A stretch of 64,000 nucleotides of DNA, taken from contig NZ_JABBNC010000025.1 of the NCBI RefSeq assembly GCF_012933445.1, positions 62,001 to 126,000 on the forward strand. The letters run 5' to 3'. Each line of letters opens with the position of its first letter. Position 1 is the first letter of the stretch. The notes under the pieces are model-generated. The model was not told the origin of the DNA and searched no databases. It saw only the letters and a program-made list of their open reading frames with translations. Positions 18,865 through 28,773 of the stretch are shown piece after piece. This DNA is from Actinoplanes sp. TBRC 11911. GTDB taxonomy: Bacteria > Actinomycetota > Actinomycetes > Mycobacteriales > Micromonosporaceae. The translations under genes and the position numbers were made by a program.

Positions 18865-19653
18865 GTGTCGAACGACGAGCAGCAATTCCCGCAACTGGAC
18901 ACTTCGGTCCCGCACACCGCGCGGATCTGGAACTACCTGCTCGGCGGCAAGGACAACTTCGCCGTGGACCGGGCGGTCGGCGAACAGATTCTCGTCGGTC
19001 AGCCGGAACTGGCCGAGAACGCCCGGCTCAGCCGCGCGTATCTGACCCGCGCGGTGCGCTACCTGGCCGGCGAGGCCGGTGTGCGGCAGTTCCTCGACAT
19101 CGGGACGGGCCTGCCCACCGCCAACAACACCCACGAGGTCGCGCAGTCGGTCGCGCCGGAGAGCCGGATCGTCTACGTCGACAACGACCCGCTGGTGCTC
19201 ACCCACGCCCGGGCGCTGCTGACCAGCAAGCCCGAGGGCATCACCAGCTACGTCGACGCCGACATGCACGACATCGACCTGGTGCTCAGCGAGGCCGCGC
19301 TCACGCTGGACTTCTCCGAGCCGGTCGCGGTTCTGTTCATGGGCGTGCTCGGGCACGTCGAGGACGACGCCGTCGCCCAGGCCATGGTGCGCAAGGCGCT
19401 GGACGCGGTGCCCTCCGGCAGCTACCTCGCCATCTACGACAGCGCGCCGATCACGCCCGAAGTGGTCGAGGCGGCGCGCATCTGGAACGAGTCCGCCGCC
19501 CTGCCGTATTACCTGCGCGACACCGATCGCCTCGCCGCGTTCTTCGAGGGTCTCGAGATCGTCGAGCCCGGTCTGGTGCCGGTCACCCGGTGGCGGCCGG
19601 AGGACGAGGCGCGCGAGGTCGAGCAGTACGGCGCGGTCGGCCGCAAGCCGTAG
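18865..19653 (+). CDS. SAM-dependent methyltransferase, DUF574 family
   Basis: A 262-residue member of the large actinobacterial Methyltransf_19/DUF574 family. The signature DTSVPHTARIWNYLLGGKDN lies near the N-terminus, the SAM-binding motif I reads FLDIGTGLPT, and the acidic loop reads VYVDNDPLV. GTG 18865 is preferred because AGAGG ends 9 bp upstream; ATG 18856 would place that purine run directly against the start. A TATGAT box at 18823-18828 is a likely -10 element. Substrates of this family are mostly unknown. Confidence 0.87.
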   Translation: MSNDEQQFPQLDTSVPHTARIWNYLLGGKDNFAVDRAVGEQILVGQPELAENARLSRAYLTRAVRYLAGEAGVRQFLDIGTGLPTANNTHEVAQSVAPESRIVYVDNDPLVLTHARALLTSKPEGITSYVDADMHDIDLVLSEAALTLDFSEPVAVLFMGVLGHVEDDAVAQAMVRKALDAVPSGSYLAIYDSAPITPEVVEAARIWNESAALPYYLRDTDRLAAFFEGLEIVEPGLVPVTRWRPEDEAREVEQYGAVGRKP

Positions 19654-20736
19654 TCATTTTCGCAGGTGGCCGACCAGGGCCTGCACCGCGTCCCGGCCGG
19701 CCCGGTTCGACCCCACCGTGGACTGCGACGGGCCGAAGCCGATCAGGTGCACCCGCGGATCGTCGGCCACCTGAGTCCCGATCAACCGGATGCCGCCCCG
19801 CTCGTTCCGCAGCCCCAACGGGTCCAGATGGGCGAGTGCTGCTTTGAAACCGGTGGCCCAGACGATGGCGTCCACCGACGTGAAAGACCCATCCCATTCC
19901 CGTACGCCGTGAGCTTCGATCGCGGTGAACATCGGGCGCCGTTCGAGGGCCCCACGCGCCTTCGCCGCCAGCGCGTACGGTGTCCAGGCCAGGTCGGTGT
20001 AGGAGACGACGCTCCCGGTGGGCCGGCCGTTCTCGACGTCGGCGATCACCTTGGCGATGATCTCGCGACCGGTCACCTCGGGCTCGAACTGGCCGTCCCG
20101 GAAGACCGGCGGACGACGGGTGTACCAGGCGGTCCTCGCCACCCGGGAGATCTCCTCGAGCAGCTGTATCGCGGAGATCCCGCCGCCGACCACCGCGACG
20201 CGCAGCCCGGCGAGTTCCTTGGCCGACACGTAGTCGTGGGTGTGCAGCTGGAGGCCGGTGAAGGTCTCCTGGCCCGGGTAGTGCGGGCGCACCGGGTTGG
20301 TCCAGGTGCCGGTGGCGTTGATGATCGCCTCGGTGACCCATTGTTGCCGGTTCGTCTCGACGATCAGTTTGTCGTCCGGGCCCGGTCGGACCGCGCTGAC
20401 CTGGATCGGCCGTACGATCGGCAGCTCCGTCCGGCGCTCGAAGTTCGCGAAGTAGCGGGGCACCGCGGTGCGGCTCGGCTCCTCCGGGTCCAGCGGCGGC
20501 TTGGGAAAGCCCGGGAGATCGAAGATCCCGTTGACGGTCGCCATCCGCAGCGACTCCCAGCGCTCGAGCCAGGCGCCGCCCGGGGCGGGAGCGGCGTCGA
20601 GCACCACGAACGTGCGGTCGCCGGCCGGTTCGTCCAGCGCGCTGCCGAACCCGCGCCGTTTCAGGTGGTAGCCGGCCGAGAGACCGGACTGCCCGCCACC
20701 GATGACCACCACCGTCGCCGCATCACTCACGGGCAT
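19654..20736 (-). CDS. FAD/NAD(P)-dependent flavoprotein monooxygenase
   Basis: A 360-residue flavoprotein. An N-terminal FAD Rossmann fingerprint (VVVIGGGQSGLSAGYHL) and an internal NAD(P) Rossmann motif (VAVVGGGISAIQLLEEI) are intact, with an ATG-type motif (NATGTW) and a C-terminal WATGF segment. This is the layout of flavin-containing monooxygenase/CzcO-like proteins. Its stop abuts the stop of the convergent methyltransferase with no intervening base. Substrate unknown. Confidence 0.87.
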   Translation of the reverse strand: MPVSDAATVVVIGGGQSGLSAGYHLKRRGFGSALDEPAGDRTFVVLDAAPAPGGAWLERWESLRMATVNGIFDLPGFPKPPLDPEEPSRTAVPRYFANFERRTELPIVRPIQVSAVRPGPDDKLIVETNRQQWVTEAIINATGTWTNPVRPHYPGQETFTGLQLHTHDYVSAKELAGLRVAVVGGGISAIQLLEEISRVARTAWYTRRPPVFRDGQFEPEVTGREIIAKVIADVENGRPTGSVVSYTDLAWTPYALAAKARGALERRPMFTAIEAHGVREWDGSFTSVDAIVWATGFKAALAHLDPLGLRNERGGIRLIGTQVADDPRVHLIGFGPSQSTVGSNRAGRDAVQALVGHLRK

Positions 20737-20767
20737 CCCAACCCGCGGGGTGATCGTTTTATGCCCT

Positions 20768-22867
20768 TTAGGCCGGCCGGCAGGTCGGGATGCGGCAGAT
20801 GACCGTGGTGCCGCCGCCCACCGGGCTGTGCACGTCGAAGCGGCCGCCCAGGGCCTCGATCCGGTCCTTGAGCCCGAGCAGCCCGGTGCCGCGTTCCGGG
20901 TCGGCGCCGCCGGTGCCGTCGTCGTGCACCCGCAGCGTCAGCACACAGTCCGTCACCTCGGCGTCGACGTCGACCGTGGAGGCGTCGGCGTGCTTCACGG
21001 CGTTCGTCAGCATCTCCGAGACCACGTAGTAGGCGCCGACCTCGACTGCGGTGGTGAGCCGCTCGTCGAAGTGCACCTCGACGTTCATCGGCACCGGGGC
21101 GCGGCGGGCGAGGGCGCGCAGCGCGGGCCGCAGGCCGGAGTCGGACAGCACGGCCGGGTGGATGCCCCGGGACAGCTCCCGTAACTCGTCGATGACCGTC
21201 ATCAGGCCGGTGGCGACGTCGGCCAGCTCTTCGCCGTCCTGGCCCTCGGCGCCGGCCTTGCCCTCGATCGCCAGGTCCGAGGCCGCCGTGCGCAGGCGCA
21301 GCGCCAGGGTGACCAGGCTCTGCTGGACACCGTCGTGCAGGTCGCGCTCGATGCGCCGGCGGGTCTCGTCGGAGGCGGCCACGATCCGGGCGCGGGAGTT
21401 GGTCAGCTCGGCCCGGCTTTGCGCGTCCGCGACCGCGGTGGCCACCAGGTCGGTGAACTCGGTCAGCCGGGCCTCCAGGTCGGGGGCCAGCCGGTCGTGG
21501 CTGGTGCCGACCGCGATGAGCCCCCACAGCCGGCCGTTGACGTGGACCGGCACGCCGACCGCCGAGACCAGCCCTTCCCGCGCGAACGCGCTGCCGCCGG
21601 GAAGCGTGCGGTAGTCGTCGACGCGAGCCGGCCGCCCGGTCCGGCGGACGGTCTCGAACAGGCCCGAATGCGGCCGGATCTCCCAGCGCCCGCCGACCAC
21701 GACGTGCGGCCCGGAGCTGCCCTCGTTCGCCAGTAAAGTGGCGGTGCCATCCAGTTCGTAGCGTAACAGCCGAGCGGTGCCGCCCTCGTCGCCGAACTGG
21801 CGCAGCACCTCCTTGGTGACCGCGGCGAACACGCGTTCCGGCTGCTCGCCCTGCGCGATGAGCAGCGCCAGCCGGCGTAACGACGCCTGCGTGTCGGCCA
21901 GCTCGCGAAGCTGCTCGTCGGCCTCGGTGTTGGCGATCGCGATCGCGGCCAGCTCGATGAAGTCGGCGATGCGCGACTCGGCGCCGGGCTGGAAGTCGCC
22001 GTTGGTGCCGACCACGACCACGCCCCACAGCCGCGAGCCCACCATCACCGGCGTCGAGATGCCCTTGTTCAGGCCCAGGTCGGCCGCGACCGCGCCGAAC
22101 GGCCCGATCTGCAGACCGGCGCCCGATAACGAGGCGGCCCGGCCGGTGTCGACGGCGGTCCGCATCATCATGCCCTCTTCGAGCGCGACCCTGGTCCCGA
22201 CCGGGGTGGCGGCGGTCAACCGCCCGTACGAGCCGACGATGGTGATCCGCGGCTCCTCGCCCTTCGCCGGGTCGGAGTCGTCGAGCCGCGCCACGAAGCT
22301 GGAGTCGGCGCCGAGCAGGCGGGCGAGCTCGTCGGCGACCGCCTGGAACACCTCGGACGGCCGGGCACCGGCGGCGACCAGGGTGGCGACCCGCCGCAGC
22401 GCGGCCTGCTCATCGGCCAGATTGCCCCGGGCCCGCTCCGACTCGACGGCGTTGCGGGCGATCGTCGTGGTCACCGCCCCGACGATCACCGCCATCGCGA
22501 TCAGCAGCCCGAGCACCGAGAAGGCACCCGCGTCGAGCGTGCGCAGCGGCGGCAGAAAGAACCAGTCGTACGCCTCGGTGGCCACCACGCCGACGGGCAG
22601 CGCATACATGATCCCGGCCGTCCGCGCGATCGCCAGCACGACGGCCAGCAGCGCCAGCCCGAGGACCAGCCCCGGCACGTGACTGTGCCGGGCCGCCGCG
22701 CAGACGACACCCGCCACCGCGAACGCTGCCACGGCGGCGAGGATCGACAACGCCACCTCGGCCGATAACGGGAGGCGGCGGGTTCTTAATTGCACGTCTC
22801 CGAGGCTGCCACCGTCGCGGGGCGTGACGAAATACCCGGCGCCCCCGACCGGCCCAGCGTGACGCAC
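20768..22867 (-). CDS. Sensor histidine kinase with two GAF domains (NarL-partner type)
   Basis: Up to 699 residues. A DUF4118-like membrane region with about three to four helices lies at 37-140. Two GAF domains follow (about 170-320 and 335-500). The HisKA_3 dimerisation domain carries the phospho-accepting His in RRRIERDLHDGVQQS, and a HATPase_c domain closes the protein (SEMLTNAVKHA, then GTGLLGLKDRIEALGG). The GTG at 22867 is 18 bases after the GNAT stop, so the two may be co-transcribed; GTG 22795 is an alternative start nearer the first membrane helix. No cognate LuxR-type regulator is adjacent. Confidence 0.88.
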   Translation of the reverse strand: MRHAGPVGGAGYFVTPRDGGSLGDVQLRTRRLPLSAEVALSILAAVAAFAVAGVVCAAARHSHVPGLVLGLALLAVVLAIARTAGIMYALPVGVVATEAYDWFFLPPLRTLDAGAFSVLGLLIAMAVIVGAVTTTIARNAVESERARGNLADEQAALRRVATLVAAGARPSEVFQAVADELARLLGADSSFVARLDDSDPAKGEEPRITIVGSYGRLTAATPVGTRVALEEGMMMRTAVDTGRAASLSGAGLQIGPFGAVAADLGLNKGISTPVMVGSRLWGVVVVGTNGDFQPGAESRIADFIELAAIAIANTEADEQLRELADTQASLRRLALLIAQGEQPERVFAAVTKEVLRQFGDEGGTARLLRYELDGTATLLANEGSSGPHVVVGGRWEIRPHSGLFETVRRTGRPARVDDYRTLPGGSAFAREGLVSAVGVPVHVNGRLWGLIAVGTSHDRLAPDLEARLTEFTDLVATAVADAQSRAELTNSRARIVAASDETRRRIERDLHDGVQQSLVTLALRLRTAASDLAIEGKAGAEGQDGEELADVATGLMTVIDELRELSRGIHPAVLSDSGLRPALRALARRAPVPMNVEVHFDERLTTAVEVGAYYVVSEMLTNAVKHADASTVDVDAEVTDCVLTLRVHDDGTGGADPERGTGLLGLKDRIEALGGRFDVHSPVGGGTTVICRIPTCRPA

Positions 22868-22885
22868 ATCACCACGCGGTTCCGC

Positions 22886-23386
22886 TCACACCTCGAAGGC
22901 GTACGCCCACAGCCGAACGCCGGGCACGGGCTCCCAGTCACGGTCGGTCACCCGCTTGAACCCCATCCGGTCGTACAGCCGCTGTGCCTCCAGCATGTCC
23001 TCCTGGGTCAGCAGCACCACCCGCTCGAGGCCGAGCTCGGCACCCCGGTCCAGGCAGGCCTGCACGAGGGCCTGACCCACGCCCTGCCCGCGCGCCGCCG
23101 GGTCGACCGCCAGCAGCCGGAATTCGCCTTCACCCGGCCGGGCGACATTGGCGTGCTTGTTGCCGCTCAACACGAACGAGACGCCGCCGAGGACCTTCCC
23201 GTCGCCGGGCTCGACCGCCACGAACGTCGTTTCGGCCTCCGCCACCCGGGCGGTCACATCACGCATTTCCCGTACGGCCTTGCGGGCCTCTTCGATCGGC
23301 GGATACACCACGGCGTAGACCTCGGCGGTGACGTGCCCGAGCCCTCCGTAGTCCCGTACCTGAACCGGCCGTATCTCGAATGCCAT
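22886..23386 (-). CDS. GNAT family N-acetyltransferase
   Basis: A 166-residue acetyltransferase. The acetyl-CoA binding motif A (LLAVDPAARGQGVGQALVQAC) lies near residues 91-111, followed by the motif B helix (EAQRLYDRMGFKRV). ATG 23386 is preferred over 23419 because the fold begins immediately (FEIRPVQVRDY). It directly precedes the GAF histidine kinase. The acceptor substrate is unknown. Confidence 0.88.
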   Translation of the reverse strand: MAFEIRPVQVRDYGGLGHVTAEVYAVVYPPIEEARKAVREMRDVTARVAEAETTFVAVEPGDGKVLGGVSFVLSGNKHANVARPGEGEFRLLAVDPAARGQGVGQALVQACLDRGAELGLERVVLLTQEDMLEAQRLYDRMGFKRVTDRDWEPVPGVRLWAYAFEV

Positions 23387-23444
23387 CTGAAGCCCTGCCC
23401 CCGAAGTAGCTTGCGTCAATCAGCCTGGCCGATCCTGCCACCGT

Positions 23445-24878
23445 TTACCCGCGGGCCCCGGGTGAGGAAGCCCACCGCGGGCTTTCGGCCGCTTCCGGTG
23501 CCGGGGACCGCATCGACCGCAGCGCCCACAGGCTTACCGGCACGCCCGCGACCACCAGAACCGTGGCGACGATCATGGCGGTCTGGTAGCCGTGCAGATA
23601 GCGATGCAGTTCGCTGCCGGTGGCGCCGTTCGACCGGCTGGTCAGAATCGCCCCGAGAATCGTGATGCCCAGCAGCCCGAACACCTCGCGCGACACATTG
23701 AGCATGCCCGAGGCGATTCCGGCGCGGTTAGCCGGCAGCGCCCCGACGATCACGTTGTTCAGCGGGATCACCATGCCACCGCCGACGCCGAGCAGCAGGA
23801 TCCACGGCAGCAGGTCCACATAGGTCGTGCCCTCGCCGTACGTCGCGATCGCGGCCTCGGCGATTCCCATCAGAAGCAGCGCGAGCGCCACCGTGGGGCC
23901 GGCCCCGAACCGCGCCTCCAGCCGCGGGGCGAGAATCGCGGTCACCGCCATCAGCAGCGCCATCGGCACGAACGAGGCGCCCGCCTTGGTCGGCGAGAAG
24001 CCCAGCACGTTCTGCAGGTAGATGGCCGTGTAGAAGTAGATGCCGAAGACGCTGAACGCCCACAGCCCCATCGCGACCAGGCCGCCGGTGAACACCCGCA
24101 GGCGGAAGAAACCGAGCTCGATCATCGGGTTCTTCGAGCGCTTCTCGATGACGAGGAAGGCGATGGCGGCCACCAGCGCGAACCCGAACGCGCCGAGAAT
24201 CCCGGCCGACGTCCAGCCCCGGGACTCGCCCTCGATGAGACCCCACGTCACCGCGAACAGGCCGAGTGACGACGCCGCGATGCCGGGCACGTCCAGGCCG
24301 CGCGACCGTTGCCGCTCCACCGCGGGCACGGTGACCGCGGCCAGGAGGCCGGTGACGACACCGACCGGCGCGTTGATCAGGAAGATCCAGCCCCACGAGG
24401 CGTGCTCGCTCAACCAGCCGCCGGTGAGCGGACCCACGGCCAGCGCGAGCGCGCTCACGCCACCCCAGATGCCGATCGCCGCGCCGCGTTCGCGCGGGTC
24501 CGGGAACAGCGCCGGGAGCAACGCCAGCGAGGCCGGCGTGAGCAGCGCGGCGCCCAGGCCCTGCACGGCTCGCGCACCGATCAGCATCTCCTGGTTCTGC
24601 GCCAGGCCGGCGACCACCGAGGCGACGGTGAACACCGCCAGTCCGCCGTAGAACGTGCCGCGCATCCCCAGCACGTCGCCGATCCGGCCGCCGGCCAGCA
24701 ACAGACCGGCCAGCACCAGGATGTACGCGCTCGCGATCCATTCGAGCCCCTCGATGCTCAGATGCAGATCGCGCTGGATCGACGGCAACGCGACGTTCAC
24801 CACGTTGTTGTCGAGATACGTCATGAAGGTGGCGAGTGACACCGCGACCAGCGCCCACCACCGGCGGTTGTGTTGCAT
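23445..24878 (-). CDS. MFS transporter, DHA2 (14-TMS) drug exporter family
   Basis: A 477-residue exporter with about fourteen hydrophobic segments. The DHA2 motif C region (LDNNVVNVALPSIQRDL) lies in the first helix, and AGGRIGDVLGMRGTF matches motif A. ATG 24878 is supported by a GGGGGG run 4 bp upstream; an earlier in-frame start at 24950 adds an unconserved tail. Such EmrB/QacA-type pumps extrude hydrophobic drugs by proton antiport. No regulator is adjacent. Confidence 0.88.
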   Translation of the reverse strand: MQHNRRWWALVAVSLATFMTYLDNNVVNVALPSIQRDLHLSIEGLEWIASAYILVLAGLLLAGGRIGDVLGMRGTFYGGLAVFTVASVVAGLAQNQEMLIGARAVQGLGAALLTPASLALLPALFPDPRERGAAIGIWGGVSALALAVGPLTGGWLSEHASWGWIFLINAPVGVVTGLLAAVTVPAVERQRSRGLDVPGIAASSLGLFAVTWGLIEGESRGWTSAGILGAFGFALVAAIAFLVIEKRSKNPMIELGFFRLRVFTGGLVAMGLWAFSVFGIYFYTAIYLQNVLGFSPTKAGASFVPMALLMAVTAILAPRLEARFGAGPTVALALLLMGIAEAAIATYGEGTTYVDLLPWILLLGVGGGMVIPLNNVIVGALPANRAGIASGMLNVSREVFGLLGITILGAILTSRSNGATGSELHRYLHGYQTAMIVATVLVVAGVPVSLWALRSMRSPAPEAAESPRWASSPGARG

Positions 24879-25096
24879 GAGGCCCCCCATGTTTCGTCGG
24901 CGAAGTCCGATGGGGACGGTAGAAGTCACCGAGCGCACCGCCAACGTCACCGCGGCGGGGCCGTCAATTAAGCGACAAACAGGCGGACCTGTCCAGCAGA
25001 CACTTCACAAAATGCGGCCGTCCGATGTATCCGGACGGTTCCCCCCGAATTTACCGGGCGAGTTCCCGGATGAAATGAATCATCCGACTTTAGGGC

Positions 25097-26794
25097 GTGC
25101 CCCTTTTCGGTAAACATTTTCTCGCCGGCGCAACAGTTGCGGCCGCGCTATTCATCGCTCCGGTCGTTCCGGCCCAGGCCGCTGGGACGGCCGGTGACGG
25201 CCAAGCGCACGCCGGTTTCGGACGACCCGGCAACAACACCGGCCTGGTGCCGACGCCGACCGTCTCGACACCGGCCGGATTCAGCGTCGACGGTGTCGAC
25301 GTGTCGCACTTCCAAGGCACGATCAACTGGCCCCAGGTCGCGGCGTCCGGTGAGAAATTCGCCATCCTCAAGGCAACCGACAACACCGCTACCGTCGACC
25401 CGACCTTCAGCACCAACTACCTGGCGGCGAAAAGCGCCGGCCTGTACGTCGGCGCGTACCATTTCGCCCTGCCCGACAAAAGCACCGGCACCGTCCAGGC
25501 CGACTTCTTCCTCGACCACGCGCAATACGTCCACGACGGCCGCACGCTGCCGCCGATGCTGGACATCGAATGGCCGTACGCGGGATCGGGCAGCCCGTCA
25601 CCCTGCTACGGGTTGACGCCGGCCCAGATGGTGACCTGGATCCAGGCCTTCGTCGCGGAGGTGCAACGGCGCACCGGCACCAAACCGATGATCTACACGA
25701 ACCCGAACTGGTGGAACCCCTGCACCGGCAACAGCAAGGCGTTCGCCTCGCTGCCACTGGACCATGCCGCGTACGCCAGCACGCCGGGAACCGTCTCGGC
25801 CGGCTGGGCCACCTTCACCGTCTGGCAGTACACCAGCAGCGGCACCGTCGCGGGCATCACCGGCAACGTGGACCGCAACGTGTTCAACGGCTCGGTCGCC
25901 GGACTGGCCACCCTGGCGGGTAAGCCGATTGCCCGCACCGCCAACGATTTCGACGCCGACCGGCGCAGCGAGTTCACGCTTTACCGCCCGCCGAACGGTT
26001 TCTGGAACCTCCTCAACGCCGCCACCGGCACCCAGATCCGCGGCAGTTACGTCTACGGCGGCGAACCGGGCGACGTGCCGCTCACCGGGGACTTCGACGG
26101 TGACGGGCATGCCGACATCGCGCTCTACAATCACGGCCAATGGAACATCCGCAGCCAATACCGCGGCGTCGACCTGGCCACCGATTACCCGTACGGGGGA
26201 AATGCCAGCGATATTCCGCTCGTCGGCGATTTCGACGGTGACGGGATCGACGACATCGCGCTCTACCGTCAATCCGCGGGCCAGTGGTGGGTCAAGAGCC
26301 TCAGCCGCAACCTTCAGCTGTACGGCGGTACGGTGCTCGGCGGCGCCACGGACCTGCCGGTGGTCGGCGATTTCGACGGCGACGGTTACGCCGACGCCGC
26401 GGTGTACGGCGGCGGGCTGTGGAACATCAAGAGCCTGCATCGCGGGGTCACGTTGGTCAGCGGCTACGCCTACGGCGGCAACCCCACCGACATCCCGCTG
26501 GCGGGCGACTTCGACGGGGACGGCAAGGATGACATCGTGCTCTACCGCAAGGGCCTGGGCCAGTGGTGGATAAAGAGCACCAGCCGCAACGCGCAGCTGT
26601 ACGCCGCCTACGCGTACGGTGGGGACGCTTCCGACGTGCCGGCCACCGGCGACTACGACGGTGACGGGTTCGCCGACATCGTGGTCTACCGCACCGCCAA
26701 GGGCCAGTGGAACGTCAAGAGCCCGCACCGCGGGGTGCAGCTCTACGGCAGCTACCAGTACGGCGGCGCCCTCGACGTGCTGCCCACCAGTTGA
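25097..26794 (+). CDS. Secreted GH25 lysozyme with FG-GAP/VCBS-like repeats
   Basis: A 565-residue secreted muramidase. An N-terminal signal peptide ends near VPAQAAG. A GH25 domain (about residues 55-275) starts with VDVSHFQGTINWP and carries the catalytic acidic pair in PPMLDIEWPY. The C-terminal half consists of about five repeats of the DFDGDGxxDIALY type (first near residue 330), which usually form a calcium-binding beta propeller and here probably bind cell-wall polysaccharide. The start is GTG 25097; the purine run sits too close for a normal ribosome-binding site, so the mRNA may be leaderless. Likely role: wall remodelling or killing of other Gram-positives. Confidence 0.9.
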   Translation: MPLFGKHFLAGATVAAALFIAPVVPAQAAGTAGDGQAHAGFGRPGNNTGLVPTPTVSTPAGFSVDGVDVSHFQGTINWPQVAASGEKFAILKATDNTATVDPTFSTNYLAAKSAGLYVGAYHFALPDKSTGTVQADFFLDHAQYVHDGRTLPPMLDIEWPYAGSGSPSPCYGLTPAQMVTWIQAFVAEVQRRTGTKPMIYTNPNWWNPCTGNSKAFASLPLDHAAYASTPGTVSAGWATFTVWQYTSSGTVAGITGNVDRNVFNGSVAGLATLAGKPIARTANDFDADRRSEFTLYRPPNGFWNLLNAATGTQIRGSYVYGGEPGDVPLTGDFDGDGHADIALYNHGQWNIRSQYRGVDLATDYPYGGNASDIPLVGDFDGDGIDDIALYRQSAGQWWVKSLSRNLQLYGGTVLGGATDLPVVGDFDGDGYADAAVYGGGLWNIKSLHRGVTLVSGYAYGGNPTDIPLAGDFDGDGKDDIVLYRKGLGQWWIKSTSRNAQLYAAYAYGGDASDVPATGDYDGDGFADIVVYRTAKGQWNVKSPHRGVQLYGSYQYGGALDVLPTS

Positions 26795-26795
26795 C

Positions 26796-26819
26796 CGACC
26801 AGGGTTTCTCCCTGGGTCG
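26796..26819 (+). terminator. Hairpin after GH25 lysozyme
   Basis: CGACCAGGG, loop TTTCT, CCCTGGGTCG with one bulged base, beginning two bases after the stop codon. There is no long T tract. Confidence 0.5.
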
Positions 26820-26890
26820 TGCCCCGCCAATCCTTGGCAGGCTGGTGGACGGCATCTTCGCGTCGATTCTCCCGAAGGGCAGTGCGTGCC

Positions 26891-28069
26891 ATGACCTCGC
26901 TCGAGCAGCAGATCCGGCCGTTCACCGTGCGTTTCCGTGACGAGGCGCTCGACGATCTGCGTCGCCGGCTGGCGACGACCCGCTGGCCGTCGCAGGAACT
27001 CGTCGGTGACCGCTCGCAGGGGGTGCAGCTGGCCACCATGGCGGCGCTGCATCAGTACTGGGAGAAGGAGTACGACCTGCGGCGGGTCGAGTCCCGGCTG
27101 AACGCGCTGCCGCAGTTCACCACCGAGATCGACGGCGTGACCATCCACTTCCTGCACGTCCGGTCCGAGAATCCGGACGCGCTGCCGCTGATCATGACGC
27201 ATGGGTGGCCGGGTTCGGTCGTCGAGATGCTCGACTCGGTCGGGCCGCTGACCGATCCGAGCACCCCTGCGGACGCGTTCCACCTGGTGCTGCCGTCGCT
27301 GCCCGGGTACGGCTTCTCGGGTGAGCCGGTCCAGACCGGGTGGGACCTCGCGCGTACGGCTCGTGCGTGGGCCGAGCTGATGCGGCGGCTGGGTTACGAC
27401 CGGTACGTGGCGCAGGGCGGTGACGTTGGCGCCGGCGTCACCGACGCGATGGGCCGGATCGGCCCGGACGGGTTGATCGGCATCCACACCAACCTGCTCG
27501 TGCCGGCGCTCAACGATCCGTCCGTGCTGCCGGACGCCACCGAGGAGGAGCGGGCCGCGCTCGCCGCGATCAAGCTGTTCCAGACCAGCGGAAACGGCTA
27601 TTTCGTGGAGATGGCCTCGCGGCCGCAGACGATCGGGTACGCGCTGCTGGACTCGCCGGCCGCGCTGGCCGCCTGGATGATCGACCACGACACCGACGCC
27701 TACTACAAGATCGGGCACGCGTTCGTGGACGGGCAGTCCTCGGGCAACCTCACCCCGGACCACATTCTCGACAACATCACGGCGTACTGGCTGACCGGCA
27801 CGGGTGCGTCGGCGGCGCGGTCCTATTGGGAGGCGTACGGGCCGGACGCACCCACCGCGGGCAGTGCGCCGTTGCCGGCACCGCGGGTGCCGGTCGGCTT
27901 CAGCACGTTCCCGGGCGAGATCTGGCGGACACCGCGTAGCTGGGCCGAGAAGTCCTATCCCACGCTCAACTATTTCGGCGAGGCGGCGCGGGGTGGGCAC
28001 TTCGCGGCGTGGGAGGAGCCGGAGCTGTTCGCGGCGGAGCTGCAGGCCGCGTTCCGCCCGCTTCGATAG
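26891..28069 (+). CDS. Epoxide hydrolase (alpha/beta hydrolase with EHN domain)
   Basis: A 392-residue enzyme of the juvenile-hormone/microsomal epoxide hydrolase type. An N-terminal EHN domain (residues 1-110, FTVRFRDEALDDLRRRL) leads to the oxyanion motif HGWPGS at 104-109. The nucleophile Asp178 sits in GGDVGAGV, and a C-terminal GHFAAWEEPE segment carries the catalytic His. ATG 26891 is chosen because the EHN domain starts there. It opens epoxides to diols by an ester intermediate. Physiological substrate unknown. Confidence 0.9.
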   Translation: MTSLEQQIRPFTVRFRDEALDDLRRRLATTRWPSQELVGDRSQGVQLATMAALHQYWEKEYDLRRVESRLNALPQFTTEIDGVTIHFLHVRSENPDALPLIMTHGWPGSVVEMLDSVGPLTDPSTPADAFHLVLPSLPGYGFSGEPVQTGWDLARTARAWAELMRRLGYDRYVAQGGDVGAGVTDAMGRIGPDGLIGIHTNLLVPALNDPSVLPDATEEERAALAAIKLFQTSGNGYFVEMASRPQTIGYALLDSPAALAAWMIDHDTDAYYKIGHAFVDGQSSGNLTPDHILDNITAYWLTGTGASAARSYWEAYGPDAPTAGSAPLPAPRVPVGFSTFPGEIWRTPRSWAEKSYPTLNYFGEAARGGHFAAWEEPELFAAELQAAFRPLR

Positions 28070-28071
28070 CT

Positions 28072-28509
28072 TCAGGAGTATGAGGGTTGGCCGAGCGCGG
28101 CGAGGCGTCGGTCCACCCGATTGACGGCGGCGCGCAGCACCGGCTCGCGGCGGGCGTGGGCGATGGCGTTGGCCGAGTCCGGGCCGTGCCGGCGGAGCAT
28201 GTCGGCGAGGCGTTCGGCGAAGGTCACGCTGTCGCCGTCGGGTCCGACGGTCTGGTCGGCGTAGGTGAGAGCGTCGCCCACCGCGAGGGCCGGCGGCGGG
28301 AATCCGGCGACTGCGCCGACCAGGCCGCGGACGGCGGCGACCTCGGCGGCGCCCGAGTGGTGGGCGACCAGGGCGGCGACGGCCATCGGCCACTGGCGGG
28401 CGTGCAGGTAAAGGGCGCCGTCAAGGGGATGGAATCCGGTGGTCTGCAGTGCCGGTGCGTAGCCGATGTCGTGCAGCCAGGCCGCCGCCACTTCTCCTTG
28501 GCGACCCAG
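28072..28509 (-). pseudogene. HD-domain phosphohydrolase, N-terminally truncated
   Basis: From about 28509 the frame encodes VAAAWLHDIGYAP with the HD pair, then ALVAHHSGAAEVA and a conserved C-terminus. The N-terminal helix with the first metal-binding His of HD hydrolases is missing: upstream codons (28602-28510) are unrelated Ser/Arg-rich sequence. The break marks the left edge of a decayed region. It is probably inactive. Confidence 0.65.
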
Positions 28510-28773
28510 CCGAGGCGACCAGCAGATCAGTGATGATGACCGACGAGCGCAAGCGCTACATTGCTGAACGCTGGTCTTATTGGCGCGAAATCGAGACGTC
28601 ACTGAAAGGTCAGTCGCGGAATACGCAAGCGCATCAGCTGGGTTACGAGTAGGATTGTTTCAATCTCAACCATAAACGCTCAAACGCGAGGTAGCACTAC
28701 CTATTCGCCCGCTTTACTGGCAGCGCACGACTGTCGGCCAGTGCCGTGCGGCCAGATTAAGTTGACCCGTATG

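Noticed and set aside
28533..28652. 39-codon ORF (MMTDERKRYIAERW...) beside the truncated HD gene
   Set aside because: Protein-like composition but no ribosome-binding site at a good distance, no family, and it lies at a rearrangement junction; probably the start of a deleted gene.
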